Assembly: GCA_037576195.1 (NCBI GenBank)
Contig: CM075101.1
Location: 3,038,001 to 3,102,000, forward strand
Source: Phytoseiulus persimilis
Lineage: Eukaryota; Arthropoda; Arachnida; Mesostigmata; Phytoseiidae
Reading direction: 5' to 3'
Length of the DNA stretch: 64,000 nt
Part shown: piece after piece, positions 30,550-42,168 of the stretch
How the letters are laid out: each line of letters opens with the position of its first letter
How positions within the stretch are numbered: the first letter of the stretch is position 1
Notes under the pieces: model-generated
What the model saw: the letters and a program-made list of their open reading frames with translations, nothing else
What the model was told of the DNA's origin: nothing
Database searches by the model: none
Position numbers and translations under genes: made by a program

Positions 30550-31560
30550 TGTCCTGCCTGCATGGTGAGATATCAAGTCGAGGTGTCGAGTTCCGCCGTT
30601 CGTTTCAGAGACAGCTTCAAATGGTTTCCGTGCGTCACCTTCGCCTTTCCGTCCGCGTCGAGCACGTATCACGGATTGCGATCTCCTCGTTTGAGGATGG
30701 GTTCACGGTACTTTGTTGATACCTTGCTCTCCAGCTGGAGGTTCCTCAGCATGACGTAGTCGCCGACCTCTTAGCACGACGTTATCTCCCCCCGGCGACT
30801 CATTTGCTCCGCTTCGATTATTCTGAGCGCGTTCCTCCTCCAGTGATCCGCCTCTCTGAAGTTTTCCATTGGTTCGAGTGAGCGTTCACCTCCCGTCCCG
30901 GCCACAAGATGGACGGCTTCTCTTTGCTTCCGTCCAAAGACGAGCTGGTACGGTGAGTAGCCCGTAACCGATTGTCGCGACCTTCGATAGCTGAATGCCA
31001 CGTATTGGAACTTTTCATCCCATTTTCCGGGTTCCCCTTCGATAAATTTCCAGAGGGGTTGCATGAGGGTCGCATTGAATCTCTGGGTCTCTCCATCAAC
31101 CTCTGAGTGGTACGATGAGGTTTGGGGTTCCTTCATCTGCAGGGCGTTCAGCAGGGCTGTGAAACATCGGCTGCTGGAATTTGTATCGTTGTCGCTCAGT
31201 ACTTCGGATGGGACCGAGTATCGTCAAACCAAGTCGATAGCGCAACGAACAATCCTCTCCGTCTTCTGGTCTGGTAGAGCCTATAGTTCCACCCACTCCG
31301 TGAACCGATCTGTCGTTATTTCATTATTCCCGTCGGAGCGCGGCATGGGTTCTAAAACGTCTCCGGCAAGCGGGTATCCTCCAATCGGCACGGTTTTCTT
31401 CGACACACTTGGTGGCTGTCTCTTGACGTCATGTCTCGCAAAGTTGAGCCATTCCGTCTTCCATGGCTTGATGTCCTGAGCACTCCGGAATCAGAAGAAA
31501 TGTTCCAGTATCCTCTGTCTCGTCCGCTCCGACCCCAAGTGACCCGCTAGCTCATGAGAA
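30550..31560 (-). pseudogene. gypsy-3: decayed gypsy integrase fragment
   Basis: Minus-strand translation with several stops and shifts gives an integrase series. The zinc-binding start is HELAGHLGSERTRQRI near 31555-31510. Core D is near 31310 (TDRFTEWVEL) and the second D near 31205 (VLSDNDT). Then come HSEVDGETQRFNATL near 31120-31070, TGYSPYQLVFGR near 30960, and a GPY/F-type module (VGDYVMLRN...KYREP...NHLKLS) at about 30770-30600. The catalytic region has Asp where Gly is usual after DN. RT and LTRs are not present nearby. It is a different gypsy lineage from gypsy-1. Confidence 0.75.
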
Positions 31561-32159
31561 ATGCGCAAAATCCAAGATCCGCTCTCGCATGCCACCAGGA
31601 ACCAGAATCTTACTCTTCATCGCCATCGACCATCAAACAAAGCCTATTAGCAATCAGAATCGAATTACCTCTCTTTTGTTCTACTTCAAGGAAGGTCACC
31701 TCATCTTCTTGCCGTCGCGCCTCCCAGTGTTCGCTCCAGATAACTCAGAACTGGATCCCTCAAGATATCCGTTTCGAGCTCGCTCACTTTTGTCAGCCTC
31801 CGATGACTGGACTGCACTGGCTTCCTGCTCAGCGCATCAGCATGTCCTATCTGCGTTACCCTTCGGCGGACATTCTACAACGAATACGGGTCGAGTTTAC
31901 GAGCCCAACTGTTGAATATATTCCCCGTAGACCTGTCATAGTGGCAAGCCTACACTGTGAGCGTCAGTGTAAAGCTCACATAACCCTCTCCACTGGAGCT
32001 TATGAAAGCAAAGTCTCTACAGTTTGAAGGTAATTGTGGTATCGACGAGGCGGAGGCTGAATCGGACGTCAACGTTCGTCGTCTTCATTCGTTTGTTATG
32101 ATCTCAACCTAGGCACCTCCGTGCGTGCCAGACTTTCTACCACGGTGATGCACCGGGGA
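31561..32159. other. no gene recognised
   Basis: About 600 bases between gypsy-3 and the 3' end of gypsy-2. It may contain the 3' LTR of gypsy-2 but no second copy is in the window to show it. Confidence 0.35.
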
Positions 32160-33802
32160 CTACGGTGTTTCACGACGCTCTCCATTGGCCGCCCCCTTTC
32201 TCCACGCTTGGCGGTTTCCGATTCCGTTTCGGCCGTCCTTCTTCTTCGATCGGCGACTCCTCTTCCTCTGTGGTCTCGTACGCCTCTTCGTCGCTTGAGT
32301 CCCGCTGGGTGCACAGCGCAGCTTCGACGGTGTTGCTTCCCTGGTTCTCTGTCCGATGGTTGGGTCGGGGTCTTTTTCCCCTTCCGATGAGAACGAATCG
32401 CATCCTCTGAACACAGGCTGTTCCGGCTGCCGCTCGACGGACGCTTCCCACTCAGTTTCTTGTCTGATTCCCGGTCTGGACTGTCTGACTGTCACTAGGC
32501 TGTCTCGATGCCACATTCGTCCGTCCGCGGTGCGATACGTGGATCGCCCTAGCCGTTTTTCGACTCGGGTGGGATGGCCGTAACAAGGTTCCCCCTTATC
32601 CCACTGGGGTTTCTTGGCTTTCACCAATTCGCCTACTATGAACTCTTTCCGATCTGCTGCTCGTCGCCGATCTGCGTAGGATTTTTTGCGCCGCTCCACC
32701 CGCTCCCGCGTTTCCGTTTCGTTGTTCCCCTGTCTTGGACCTCCGACGACATCCAGTCTGGTGCGCATTCGTCTTCCATGCAACAGCTCCGATGGTGACT
32801 TCCCCGTAGTAGCTTGCGGTGTCGCGTTGTAGGTGGCGACCATCCTCATCACTCGTTCGCGCGTTCTGTCGCCTCCCAGCCTGGCCGTCGCGATGAATCC
32901 TCCGAGCGTTCGGTTGAATCGCTCCACCAACCCGTTGGACGCCGCGTGGAAAACCGGACACCTCACATGTCGTGTTCTGTGGTGGACTACAGCGAAGTGT
33001 CCACTGATGAGACATGCGAAGATTCGTCTTCAAGACTTCTGGAGACTTCTCCGGAATACTCCGATCCTGAGGACTCCAAGATCGTTGGGGACGCGCTTGA
33101 CAGGACAACCAACGCTGAGACCGAGCCCGCTGAGTCGCCAGCATCTCAGGCAGGTTCTGAGGTGGTCACTAAGGGAGTTTCCACTAACGCAGTTAACTCA
33201 ACGACACCGGCCAGACGTGTGCAACCAGAGCGCGCGGTCAAACGGGTCGACGGTTACAGAGCTCTAGCCGGAATCCGCCGAATGTTCGGGCGGCCCGACT
33301 AGGAGGGAGGAATGTCGTGTTCTGTGGTGGACTACAGCGAAGTGTCCGTTGAGGACTATATAAGGCGATCTCAATCAAATAAAACACTCCTCATTCCCCA
33401 ACCTCGTTATCCCTCCGAGGCGTGTAGTCAGTATCGTTCCCCTAGACATAACATCACATGTCTAAGTTTCAGCTCCCCCACCATTTTTCCAAACTCCCGA
33501 CCGATGAATTGGGGTCCATTGTCGCTTACTATACATTTAGGGAGCCCTTCGCGGTTGAACAACCTTCTGAACATTTCTACTATTCTGCCGCCCGAGACTT
33601 CTTGCAAGAATTCTACCTCCGCCCACTTGGAGTAGTAGTCAATCACAACCACGGCGAACCGGCTTTGAATCCCCATCGATGCATCCGGCCCTCTAATATC
33701 CACCGCCAGTCTCTCCCACGGCTCCTCCGGCCATTTCGTCGGTTCTACGGGGGCCTTGCCGGCCTTTGTTGTACGGTCACTATTTTCACAAATGACGCAC
33801 TG
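32160..33802 (-). pseudogene. gypsy-2: integrase half of a gypsy element, interrupted
   Basis: Minus strand. 33802-33460 holds the integrase zinc-domain end (CVICENSD) and core (VDIRGPD, IVSDNGPQF). After the insertion at 32968-33453 the frame resumes at 32967 (ASNGLVERFNRTLGG) and runs to about 32160 with a late frameshift near 32450. It is close to gypsy-1 in sequence (both have TYNATPQATTGKSPSELLHG-like text; gypsy-1 has R for K). The RT part is missing because copia-2 has inserted at 33803. The rest of gypsy-2 should lie beyond the right LTR of copia-2, outside this window. Confidence 0.85.
32968..33453 (+). mobile_element. internally deleted LTR element
   Basis: 486 bases inserted in gypsy-2 integrase with the 5-bp target duplication TCACA (32963-32967, 33454-33458). 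The right LTR is 33313-33453 (141 bases, TGTCGTGTTC...GACATAACA, with TATATAAGG and AATAAA). The first 35 bases of the LTR recur at 32968-33002, then the sequence jumps to the C-terminal end of a pol frame (stop at 33300-33302) followed by a polypurine tract GGAGGGAGGAA. This is a deletion derivative that still transposed or was deleted after insertion. Confidence 0.8.
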
Positions 33803-34114
33803 TGTTGTAATATTCCGCTCAGACGGCCAAGCATACAGCGGCATCGGCTGACGAGCCGATGGCCATGGTACGGCGTCCCTGACGGAAGCGCACGTCTATA
33901 GCAACCCTCTCATGTAACCCTGATCCGTAGGATATAAAAGCAGCTTCCTTTACTTCAATAAAGTGTAGTCGTCGTCATCGTCGCGTATGCTACGCCGACG
34001 CTGTATCAGTTCTCAGTCCCCTTTCTGACGAACGATGCTTACGACTCTTCGAGTATTCGGAACCAGAGGCTCTCTTCATTCAGATCAAGTTTGAAGTGCA
34101 CGGAATCTTCGACA
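33803..34114 (+). repeat. copia-2 left LTR
   Basis: 312 bases, TGTTGTAATATTCCGC...TTCGACA. It aligns to the copia-1 LTR with scattered differences and a deletion of about 19 bases after the AATAAA region. TATAAAAG lies near 33933. Confidence 0.92.
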
Positions 34115-35903
34115 CGTTATCAGCACGATACTCCAGAGTACCTGAGAGTAAGTATAAGTGCAAATACTTCCTTCTGAAATCGGTCCGTCTTGGAGTGACC
34201 TACCTAGGGCCATGGCAGACGACGACTACCAATGCGAACTGGCTGAGCAAGACGATGAACCTGCTGCGCTAAAGAAGGACGATCCAGAGCCCCGTCCATC
34301 CGACTCGAACTATACCAGGCTTGCCCCATGCTCAGTGACCCTAGTTCTGTTTGGTCAAAACTATTTGAGTTGGAAATCCTTAATGCCCATCTTTCTACAA
34401 CAAACCGTAGATGTTTGGGAAGTCGCGGAAGGAAACCTGGTTGAACCAGGCCCAATCGAACCAGCTACCGAACTAAATGATGATCAAAAGAAAGTCAAGG
34501 TTCGGAATGATAGAGCAAATCGAAAAGCAAGACTTCAATTGTTCTCTTCGATCGACGACAAACTGATAGTCCAAATGTTCTACGGACAAACTCAGGATGT
34601 CGGAGCAGCGGACATCTGGTCCCAGATCGCAAGCAAATTTGGGGTCCGAGCCGCCCTGCGGCAAGGTTCGGCGATCGCGAAATTGATGCAGTTCAAGTTC
34701 AATAAGAGCAAGACTGCTGACCAGAACCTGGATAGGTTCCGCGATCTCCAAGCCGAACTCACGGATTCCGGAATTGAGATCGAGCAGAGGGTTCAGGTTG
34801 AACAACTGCTCAATGCTCTGCCACATAGCTGGGAACCCCTTCGCATGGCTTTCTCAGCCCGACCAGAAGGCGATAGGGATGTCTCCAGTCTGATGGAAAT
34901 TATCAAGAACGAAGCAATTCGCCAAAGGCCATCCAAGGAATTGGAGCAGGCGACTGCTATGCTTTCTCAGATGAGAGTTGGTCGCAGGTTTGCACCGAAA
35001 CGTAGATTCCAAAATTGTTCTCATCGAAGAAATGCCCCCAGCCACCATTCACAAGGATCCAGCAGCAGTGGCTATGGTCAACAGACCCGTTCACGCCACC
35101 ACAGTAATAGACCAAACAGAAGACAAGTAAAGTGTTACAACTGCGGTGCGACAGGACATTTCAAGTCCCAGTGTACCCGTCCTCGGCGAGATCAAGGTTA
35201 TCAAGGAGGAAGCGGACAGCACAGATCGCATGCTCGAGCAAGCACTGCCGTCGCACTCCTGGCTCACGTCAAGTATGACACGAGCGAAACCGATGAGTTC
35301 CTCGTAGATTCCGGCGCCTCGCACCATTGCAGTCGTTCAAGAAAGTGGTTCACTAGCTTTGACCAACAAACCGACATGCGCGCCGTCACCTTAGCAAGCA
35401 ACCAGAAACTGCGTGTCACCGCTTCTGGCACAGCCGAGCTGACTGTCGGAGAGTCCAAGCAGCGAATGGCTTTAGAGCTTAAAAATGTTTTACTTGTCCC
35501 CTCAGTTCGAAAGAATCTCCTCTCTGTGAGTCAATTGACAGATGATGATTTCGAAGTGACGTTCAAAAGGAATCACCTCATAATTTCGAGAAACGATATG
35601 AGGATCCGAGTACCCAAGATAGAAGGCCTCTACAGATTAAGAATGGACTCGGAGATCGGATTACTACAAGATCAGGCAAGCGATCAAGAATCCGTAAACC
35701 AAGACGCAGACAGCGATCTTGACGACATGAATCATGATATTCCGTCTGAAAGCCAAGTGATGAGCGCTATTGGCTCAGAAAAGACGATGAGTGCACAGAC
35801 GAAGAGCCTTAGAAGCCTGCATGAGAAGTTCGCCCATGTTAATAGGCAGTACGTGATTAAATATTTGAACCAGCAGGGAATCAAGTACATTGATGATCTA
35901 GAC

Positions 35904-36117
35904 CAGTGGTTCTCAAAGTGGTCGATATCGACCCCCACGAGGTCGATGGCCGATCTCCGTTTTACAGAGGTGATGCCGGGGTGCATTTGACCATACTCCT
36001 TGGCGTCCACGTAGGTGAATCAAGGCTCGACGGTCGACCCCTTGGGGGACGGCAGTCCATAAACTTCAATGAAGTCGCCTAGGGGGTCGATGGGTCAGTG
36101 GAGTTTGAGAACCACTG
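35904..36117. mobile_element. hAT-type MITE in copia-2 pol
   Basis: 214 bases with 15-bp terminal inverted repeats CAGTGGTTCTCAAA(G/C)T and the 8-bp target duplication ATCTAGAC (35896-35903, 36118-36125). Copia-1 has the uninterrupted target at the same place. Terminal sequence and 8-bp duplication are typical of hAT superfamily non-autonomous elements. No coding capacity. Confidence 0.95.
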
Positions 36118-36633
36118 ATCTAGACCAATGTGACGCCTGTCTGAAGGGGAAGCTCACCCGAATCACGTACAGGAGCCGCCCTGATCAGGCGAAAGCCCAG
36201 AAGCCGGGCATCATAACGGCAGACCTTTGTTCGCCTAATGTAGAGTCAATAGAAAAAGCAAAGCATTTCCTCCTATTCACTGACGAAGCAACCAGCTATC
36301 GAAAGGTCGAATTTCTCCAGAAAAAGAGCGACACTTATCGATACGTTGCCTCATACGTAAAATGGTTCAGAAACGTAGTTGGCGAAAACATTCAGAGGTT
36401 GCACAGTGATAACGGAACGGAGTTCAGAAACCAAAAGGTTAAGAAGATCCTAGAAAGGATCGGAGCGGAACAAACGTTCGCCCCTGCAGGACAACCCCGT
36501 TTGACAGGAAAAGCAGAGAGAGGAAACAGAACTCTCGTGAATCTAGCTCGATCAGTGTTGATCGGAGCAGGCCTCGAAGATGAGAAGTTCCTTTGGGACC
36601 AGGCGATCCTTTTCTGTGTTCAAGTTTTGAACA

Positions 36634-37108
36634 AAGTACTGATAAATGAAAAGACTCTACAGTCGCCTTCCGAGATGATATACAGGCGAAAACCATTCAC
36701 CAGCAGTGCTACGTACACAATAAGAACCCAAATGGGAAGCTGGATGACCGCGGAATCGCGGGGATATTCGTTGGGTATATATGTAGACTACGATCTTGGA
36801 TTTCGTGTCTACATCTCAGAGAAACGAATTCTCATGCGATCGAAGGACGTAACGTTTGCGAAGTACTGATAAATGAAAAGACTCTACAGTCGCCTTTCGA
36901 GATGATATACAGGCGAAAGCCATTCACCAGCAGAATGTACGCATTTGGCACAGCGTGCTACGTACACAATAAGAACCCAAATGGGAAGCTGGATGACCGC
37001 GGAATCGCGGGGATATTCGTCGGGTATCTAGACTACGATCTTGGATTTCGTGTCTTCATCTCAGAGAAACGAGCTATCATGCGATCGAAGGACGTAACAT
37101 TCGCGAAG
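36634..37108 (+). repeat. partial tandem duplication in copia-2 pol
   Basis: AAGTACTGATAAATGAAAAG starts at 36634 and again at 36861. The first unit (227 bases) lacks about 20 bases present in the second (ATGTACGCATTTGGC...) and in copia-1. The duplication disrupts the pol frame. Confidence 0.85.
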
Positions 37109-38946
37109 ATCGCCTCCACTAAAAGGCGAGGTTCTGATAGAACCAAGGCAAGTGGAAAAACAAGTGTTTCGGAAAATACTGCGGAAGAAGCCAATCACGA
37201 TACCGAGGTCACAGGTTCAAGAATAAAATCACCAAAGCCAGCAGCACCCATGTGCGAAAGCACCTCAAGCGATTACGCAAGCGACGAAGAAGGTTTCATA
37301 CGCATTAATCCCGAGGCGAACAAGAAACGTACGGAAAGACTGCAGATTGTGGCTGACCTCAACCATCTTAGTGGGATATCGAAAAAGGAAAGAGCAGCAG
37401 CCGACACCGTTCAGCCAAAAAGCCAAACGCCAATGACTTATCAAGAAGCAATGGCAAGCCCCGATCGCGGCCACTGCACGAAGGCCGTTGAAGAAGAACT
37501 CAAGGCAATGGCTGACATGAAGGTGTGGACTCCCGCAACACTACCGCCTGGACGGAAAGCCATCGGCTCGAAATGGGTGTTCAAGTATAAGGCTAATCCA
37601 AATGGCACAGGACGTTACAAGGCTCGAGTAGTTGCGAACGGATATTCGCAGCCGAAAGAAATAGACTCCTTTGCAGACCAGATATACAGCCCCGTATCCC
37701 GAGCTGAAGGAATCAGACCGATCCTCAGTCCAGCAGCACAGGAAAAACTTTTCTTAAATCAGTTTGATGTACGCGCAGCTTTTCTCCAGGCAGAACTCGA
37801 GGAAGACCTCTATCTTGAGGTGCCTGAAGGCGTAAGAGGAGTACATGCCAACAAGGTATTCAAACTACTGAGAAGTATATATGGTCTCAAGCAATCAAGC
37901 CGAAATTTCTTAGATAAGTTAACGAAGATCCTTCTGTCCAGAGGACTTCAACAGAGCAAAACTGACAGCTGTATCTTCTTCAAGAATGGAGAACATCGCA
38001 TGCTCCTATGCATATGGGTCGATGACGCCATACTTGCAACGAAGACCGAAAGACAGGCAGAGGAATTCATACCTTCCCTCAGGAAAGAATTCGAGATCAC
38101 TACTTCTGGTCTCAGATACTTTCTAGGTCTTCAGATCGAAAAAGGCAGCGACTTCTCGGTACACATTCATCAAAATAAATTCGTAGACGAGTTGGTACAG
38201 AGATTCGGTATGTCAGATTCAAAAGGAGCAGTCTCCCCATGTGACAATTCGATATACTCTATCGAGACCAACGGTCAGTGCTCTAATACCGAATATCGTT
38301 CTCTGATTGGAGCTCTCCTATATTTGGCTTGCGGTACGAGAGTTGACATTCCTTTCGTCACATCATACCTATCAAGATATATGGACAAATCAACTCCTCA
38401 GCATCTCCAGGCTGGCTTGAGAGTTCTCAGATACTTGAAGACAACCTCAGATCTGGGCATCACGTACAGAAGTGATGACACCCAAGGCACGCTGTACGTC
38501 AGCGATTCAGACTTCGCTGGATCCATTGAGGATCGCAGGTCTACTTCAGGATGTCTGATACTCAGACAGGGAAGCCAAATTATTTGGAGCTCCACAAAAC
38601 AAGCGAACATTTCGCTTTCCTCCATGGAATCAGAGTTCGTGGCATCTATAGAATGCATCAAGTCAGCGCTCTGGCTTCGCAACCTTCTGGGAGAATTGGG
38701 TATCCCAGAAAAGCCGATCGTCCAGATAGATTCGATGTCGGCCATCCAATTGCTCAAGAATGCCCTTAGCCCTAGAAGAAGGGCTAAGCATATGGAACTC
38801 AGATTTCATTACATTCGACAGCTCTACACGAATCAAGAAATTGGGATCGAGCACCTTGGAAGCGCCAATCAAAGAGCGGACTACTTGAACAAACCCTGTG
38901 TAAAGTCAGTATTCCTCAAACAGAGAGAACTGTCAGGACTTGAAAG

Positions 38947-39498
38947 ATGGCGTCAGTAATGCAGCAGGTACTCGTAGAAATAACAATACTCATAACCCCC
39001 TCTAACCGATATTTTAGCTTCTCAGACTGCGACGCCAAATGCATATCACGAAACTCGCCATGTATGTTAGTTAAACTGGATTCTGGCAGATTATCATCAT
39101 TCTGCACACCACAAGCACTGTGCGAACTTCACGCCACTGAATATGCTCCCTGCATCAAAGAGTCTTCTCCAACGTCAGGAGGACTCAGACTGTTGCGGGA
39201 TTACCGGAATCGAACTTTGCCACCAAGGCCGACTGTTAAGCCATGTCCACCAATTCCACAAACACCGAACTGCAATTTCTGGAAGTACCTGTCCGCCATT
39301 CAAGGGGTAATGTCACTCAGTACGCTTTCGGGAATTGTGACGCTCAAACTGCTAAAGTTCAGAGCTCGCTTGTCTTACGAGCCAATGGACACTCCTATAA
39401 TAGACGACCCAAACATGCCGTATAGAGCGACCGTCCAAAGCATTGACGAAGCCTCCGGCAGCGGGGTCGAGCGACAGCAGTCTCCCCTTACAGAATAG
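38947..39498 (+). CDS. envelope-like membrane protein of copia-2
   Basis: 183 residues, same length and layout as the copia-1 gene at 4601: hydrophobic N-terminus, eight conserved cysteines, NRT sequon, membrane segment at about 114-135, polar tail. About 28 of 183 residues differ, yet the frame is intact and there are no cysteine changes, which points to past selection on the protein. It overlaps the end of pol by 13 bases as in copia-1. Confidence 0.75.
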   Translation: MASVMQQVLVEITILITPSNRYFSFSDCDAKCISRNSPCMLVKLDSGRLSSFCTPQALCELHATEYAPCIKESSPTSGGLRLLRDYRNRTLPPRPTVKPCPPIPQTPNCNFWKYLSAIQGVMSLSTLSGIVTLKLLKFRARLSYEPMDTPIIDDPNMPYRATVQSIDEASGSGVERQQSPLTE

Positions 39499-39638
39499 AC
39501 TTCTGAGGTGAGAACAGACTAACTGGTCTACTGAATAGAGAATCAGGCTTACATAGAGAAAAAGGGAAAAATGAGATGAGTAAATAACATACCTGCCAAA
39601 CTAACTCAGAGGAGAAACGCATGAGATACACAGAGCGG

Positions 39639-39644
39639 TTTATT
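39639..39644 (-). terminator. AATAAA overlapping the stop of antisense gene A
   Basis: On the minus strand the stop codon TAA of gene A is part of TAATAAA. This poly(A) signal supports independent minus-strand transcription. Copia-1 has AATGAA at this place. Confidence 0.4.
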
Positions 39645-40245
39645 AACAAGGAGGAATGACAGAGTCACAGCCGGAGTTGAACCAGCTTGTGAAGGCGTTC
39701 TCCGTGAGGCCTCTCGGCCAAAGATCCACATTAGTGAAGACATAGGTTCGGATCCTCTTCACTTCCTCCACAACGTCGCGGTTGACCGCCAGGTCCTCCA
39801 AGCGACCCCGGTATTCAGGGGTCCGCGCCTCCCACTCGACGACGATCAGCAAAGCTGGGATGCGACGTTCGTGATCGCCGAAGATGTCGCGGATGAGACT
39901 ACTGAATTCGTCAAATCCGCGCCTGGGCGCAGGTGGAGGGCCCTCTGACCTGAGGTGGACCCTGGCCTGCTCCACGGCCGAGTGGACGCTGCTCGGCATC
40001 TGCAGGAAATCGAGGAACCGCAGTCCCTCGAAGTCCCGGCCCAGGTGGTTGAACCTGAGCAGCGACTGCCGGTGTTCACACCAGCAGTCCGCAATCGAGC
40101 AGTAGCAAATGCGGGGCAGCGTTTTCCACAGAGCCATGTCGCAGTCCGGATTCTCGACATCCGCCCAGGTCACCGTCTCTCTGATCGTAGGAGACGGCCC
40201 CTTGTATCCACAACAAGGGCAGGCACCGGGCCGGATCGCAGACAT
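39643..40245 (-). CDS. antisense gene A, intact copy, Cys-rich protein
   Basis: 200 residues from the ATG at 40245. The frame is open upstream to 40443, but homology to copia-1 and the shared ATG favour 40245. Cysteines 9, 11, 12, 35, 47, 49, 54 and 56 with His 58 (CPCCG...RICYCS...DCWCEH) suggest one or two metal-binding sites in the first 60 residues. The rest is charged and predicted soluble, ending ...VIPPC. No membrane segment. It is antisense to gag-pol. I do not recognise the family; RNA binding or regulation would be a guess. Confidence 0.65.
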   Translation of the reverse strand: MSAIRPGACPCCGYKGPSPTIRETVTWADVENPDCDMALWKTLPRICYCSIADCWCEHRQSLLRFNHLGRDFEGLRFLDFLQMPSSVHSAVEQARVHLRSEGPPPAPRRGFDEFSSLIRDIFGDHERRIPALLIVVEWEARTPEYRGRLEDLAVNRDVVEEVKRIRTYVFTNVDLWPRGLTENAFTSWFNSGCDSVIPPC

Positions 40246-40579
40246 CACGGTTGAGGATGGCTTGGGGGATACGAGACAGAGGTACACTAGGAGTATTGTG
40301 AACTCCGAAACGTCGGAAACATCTTTTAAAGCGATGACCCGGACCACAACGCGAGGGGAAGAATGCGAGCGAAGGAAAGCTACGAAATAGGAATAGCTTG
40401 ACCCCAGATGCTCACTAAAAGAATGTTTAGACGATGAAATCAATCGCTAACAAGCAACTCGAAACCCACTTGAGAAATCCGAATAGCCGAAGCGCTCCAA
40501 AATAGCTGCAGCATCATACGAACATCGGACAGCATCTAGACCTTGACTACACAAACGAGAAAATCGAGAACACGTCCTC

Positions 40580-41108
40580 TTAGGAATAACTGAACAGTTT
40601 TCGTTTATCAGTACAAACATTTGCCACAAGGACCGTATGCGCGAAAAAGCTGGGATCAACTTTGAAGGGATGGGCAGTTATAATTTTGAGGGCGGAATCG
40701 AATTTTGGGCGTAAGACGCATACCTTTTGGTATCCATCGACGCAAATTTTGAAGTTAGGATAGGGACGGCAGATGAGGTAAGAGGTGTGAACCTCAACCG
40801 ACCGTTCCTCAATTTTGACCAGCTGCCGTGAACACCACCGGGACCTGGATGGTGGGTAGGCCCGGTGGGAGCGGACGGACTTTTTCAGGCGGTGAGGAGA
40901 CGTTATCCGTGTACGCCATGATGGCGTACGCGACGCCGGCGACAATAACGTATATTGGAAAAGCCGCAAGGGCCAGACCGAAACATTTCACGAACGAACG
41001 ATCGCGATGCCATCGATTGTTGGGTGTGTCACACATTTGCTCATAAGCTCGCCTTTCGGCGACCGTGAATCTCGTCCGATCAAAGTGGATGGTTTCACGG
41101 GACGGCAT
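40580..41108 (-). pseudogene. antisense gene B, frameshifted copy
   Basis: The ATG at 41108 aligns with the copia-1 ATG at 6806. The first frame (41108-40809) holds the basic tail and a hydrophobic segment (ALAAFPIYVIVAGVAYAIMAY). The second frame (to 40580) holds the C-terminal module with the same C-x8-C-x7-C...C spacing (YLICRP...KICVDGYQKVCVL). The shift lies near 40815-40835. The N-terminal half is much more diverged from copia-1 than the neighbouring genes, while topology is kept. Confidence 0.65.
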
Positions 41109-41435
41109 CTATGTGTGTAAGGAAGCCAAATTAGAACCCAGAAACATGTCCATAAGACAGAGAGAAAAATAGGTCAGGTGATGCCTACATTTGATTTCCG
41201 AGTTTCTTCCGCAACGGTCAAGATTCCTGTACAGGCAGAAGTAAAGCTTCTTTGTTTTGCAAGAAAACAATTGAGCACACTAACGATCAGGAATCAGGAC
41301 ATTTTGTAGGGACGAGAAATTATGATTTCTTAAAGCATACGGAGCACAAAATGTATGCAGAAACACAGGACGATATACCATGATAAAAGAGAGGATGCAT
41401 GATAAGTACAATTGAAGAGATTTGTTCAAAATCAA

Positions 41436-42047
41436 TCAGAGAAATATTCCAATGTACCAGGAGAAATTTTTGCACCTCGGAATCGTCCCGTACAGCTTCT
41501 CAAAGGAAATTCGATCTGACTCAGACAGCTTTGCTACTTTCAGCGACTCAGAGACCCTGAGAGGATTGGGTCGACCGCTGGAGTCATATCGAGTAGGCTG
41601 TATCAGGCAGATAAAGTCTGCAGTAGAAACACATACGGAGAGATTATGAGATCTATGCCAGCACACAAATTTGTTCGCTCTATAGTAGTATTTGTGTGGA
41701 CGATTCTTCAGATCTTTCATCAGCTCCTTAATCTTGAGCATGATCGAAACAACCATTGGTCTCTCCGATTGTGTAGGAGTAACTTCTTGTGTTGAAGAAC
41801 GATGCGGGTGGATGACGTCGGCGATTATTGTTGAATTAGAAATCTCTGACTCTGGTCGAGTTGTAGTCGAACGAGTGTTGTCAATTGGCGAATCCTCAGG
41901 ACGACGCTCAACAGAATTGCTTGCCCGATTCACGAAAATTGGAACTTCGATCGACCTATTAGAAGCGGACACTGCGATGGGAACAACACGATCACTAGCC
42001 GAAATCAAAGCCGGATCGGCCGACTGCGGAACCGTTACAGACTGCTC
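41436..42047 (-). pseudogene. antisense gene C exon 2, interrupted copy (C-terminal part)
   Basis: Matches copia-1 7121-7718 at roughly 96 percent by eye and keeps the C-x9-C-x7-C...C module. The Merlin insertion at 42048 cuts the exon. Upstream pieces of the same exon are at 43574-43586, 55511-55676 and 63958-64000. Confidence 0.8.
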
Positions 42048-42168
42048 GGTATTTTTCGGTCAGGCGGGTTTCGAAGAAAAACAACAAACCACGAAACGCC
42101 GGTATGCCGAGTTGGCGAGTGGGAGAGGGAAATGAGAGAGGAGAAACTCGAAAGAGACTTACCAGGCA

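Larger units (their letters stand above)
34158..38959 (+). pseudogene. copia-2 gag-pol, broken
   Basis: Same domain order as copia-1 gag-pol, in three frames: 34158-35990, 36069-36869 and 36902-38959. Breaks: a hAT-type MITE (35904-36117) between the HHCC Cys pair and upstream sequence, and a partial tandem duplication of about 230 bases in the integrase C-terminal region (36634-37108) with a small deletion in its first copy. From 37110 to the end the pol frame is intact, including the 33 residues that copia-1 lacks after YFLGLQIE. The first 1.7 kb of coding sequence is nearly identical to copia-1. Confidence 0.93.

Noticed and set aside
40246..40443. 66-residue N-terminal extension of gene A in copia-2
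   Set aside because: Open but not conserved in copia-1, where the shared ATG corresponds to 40245.
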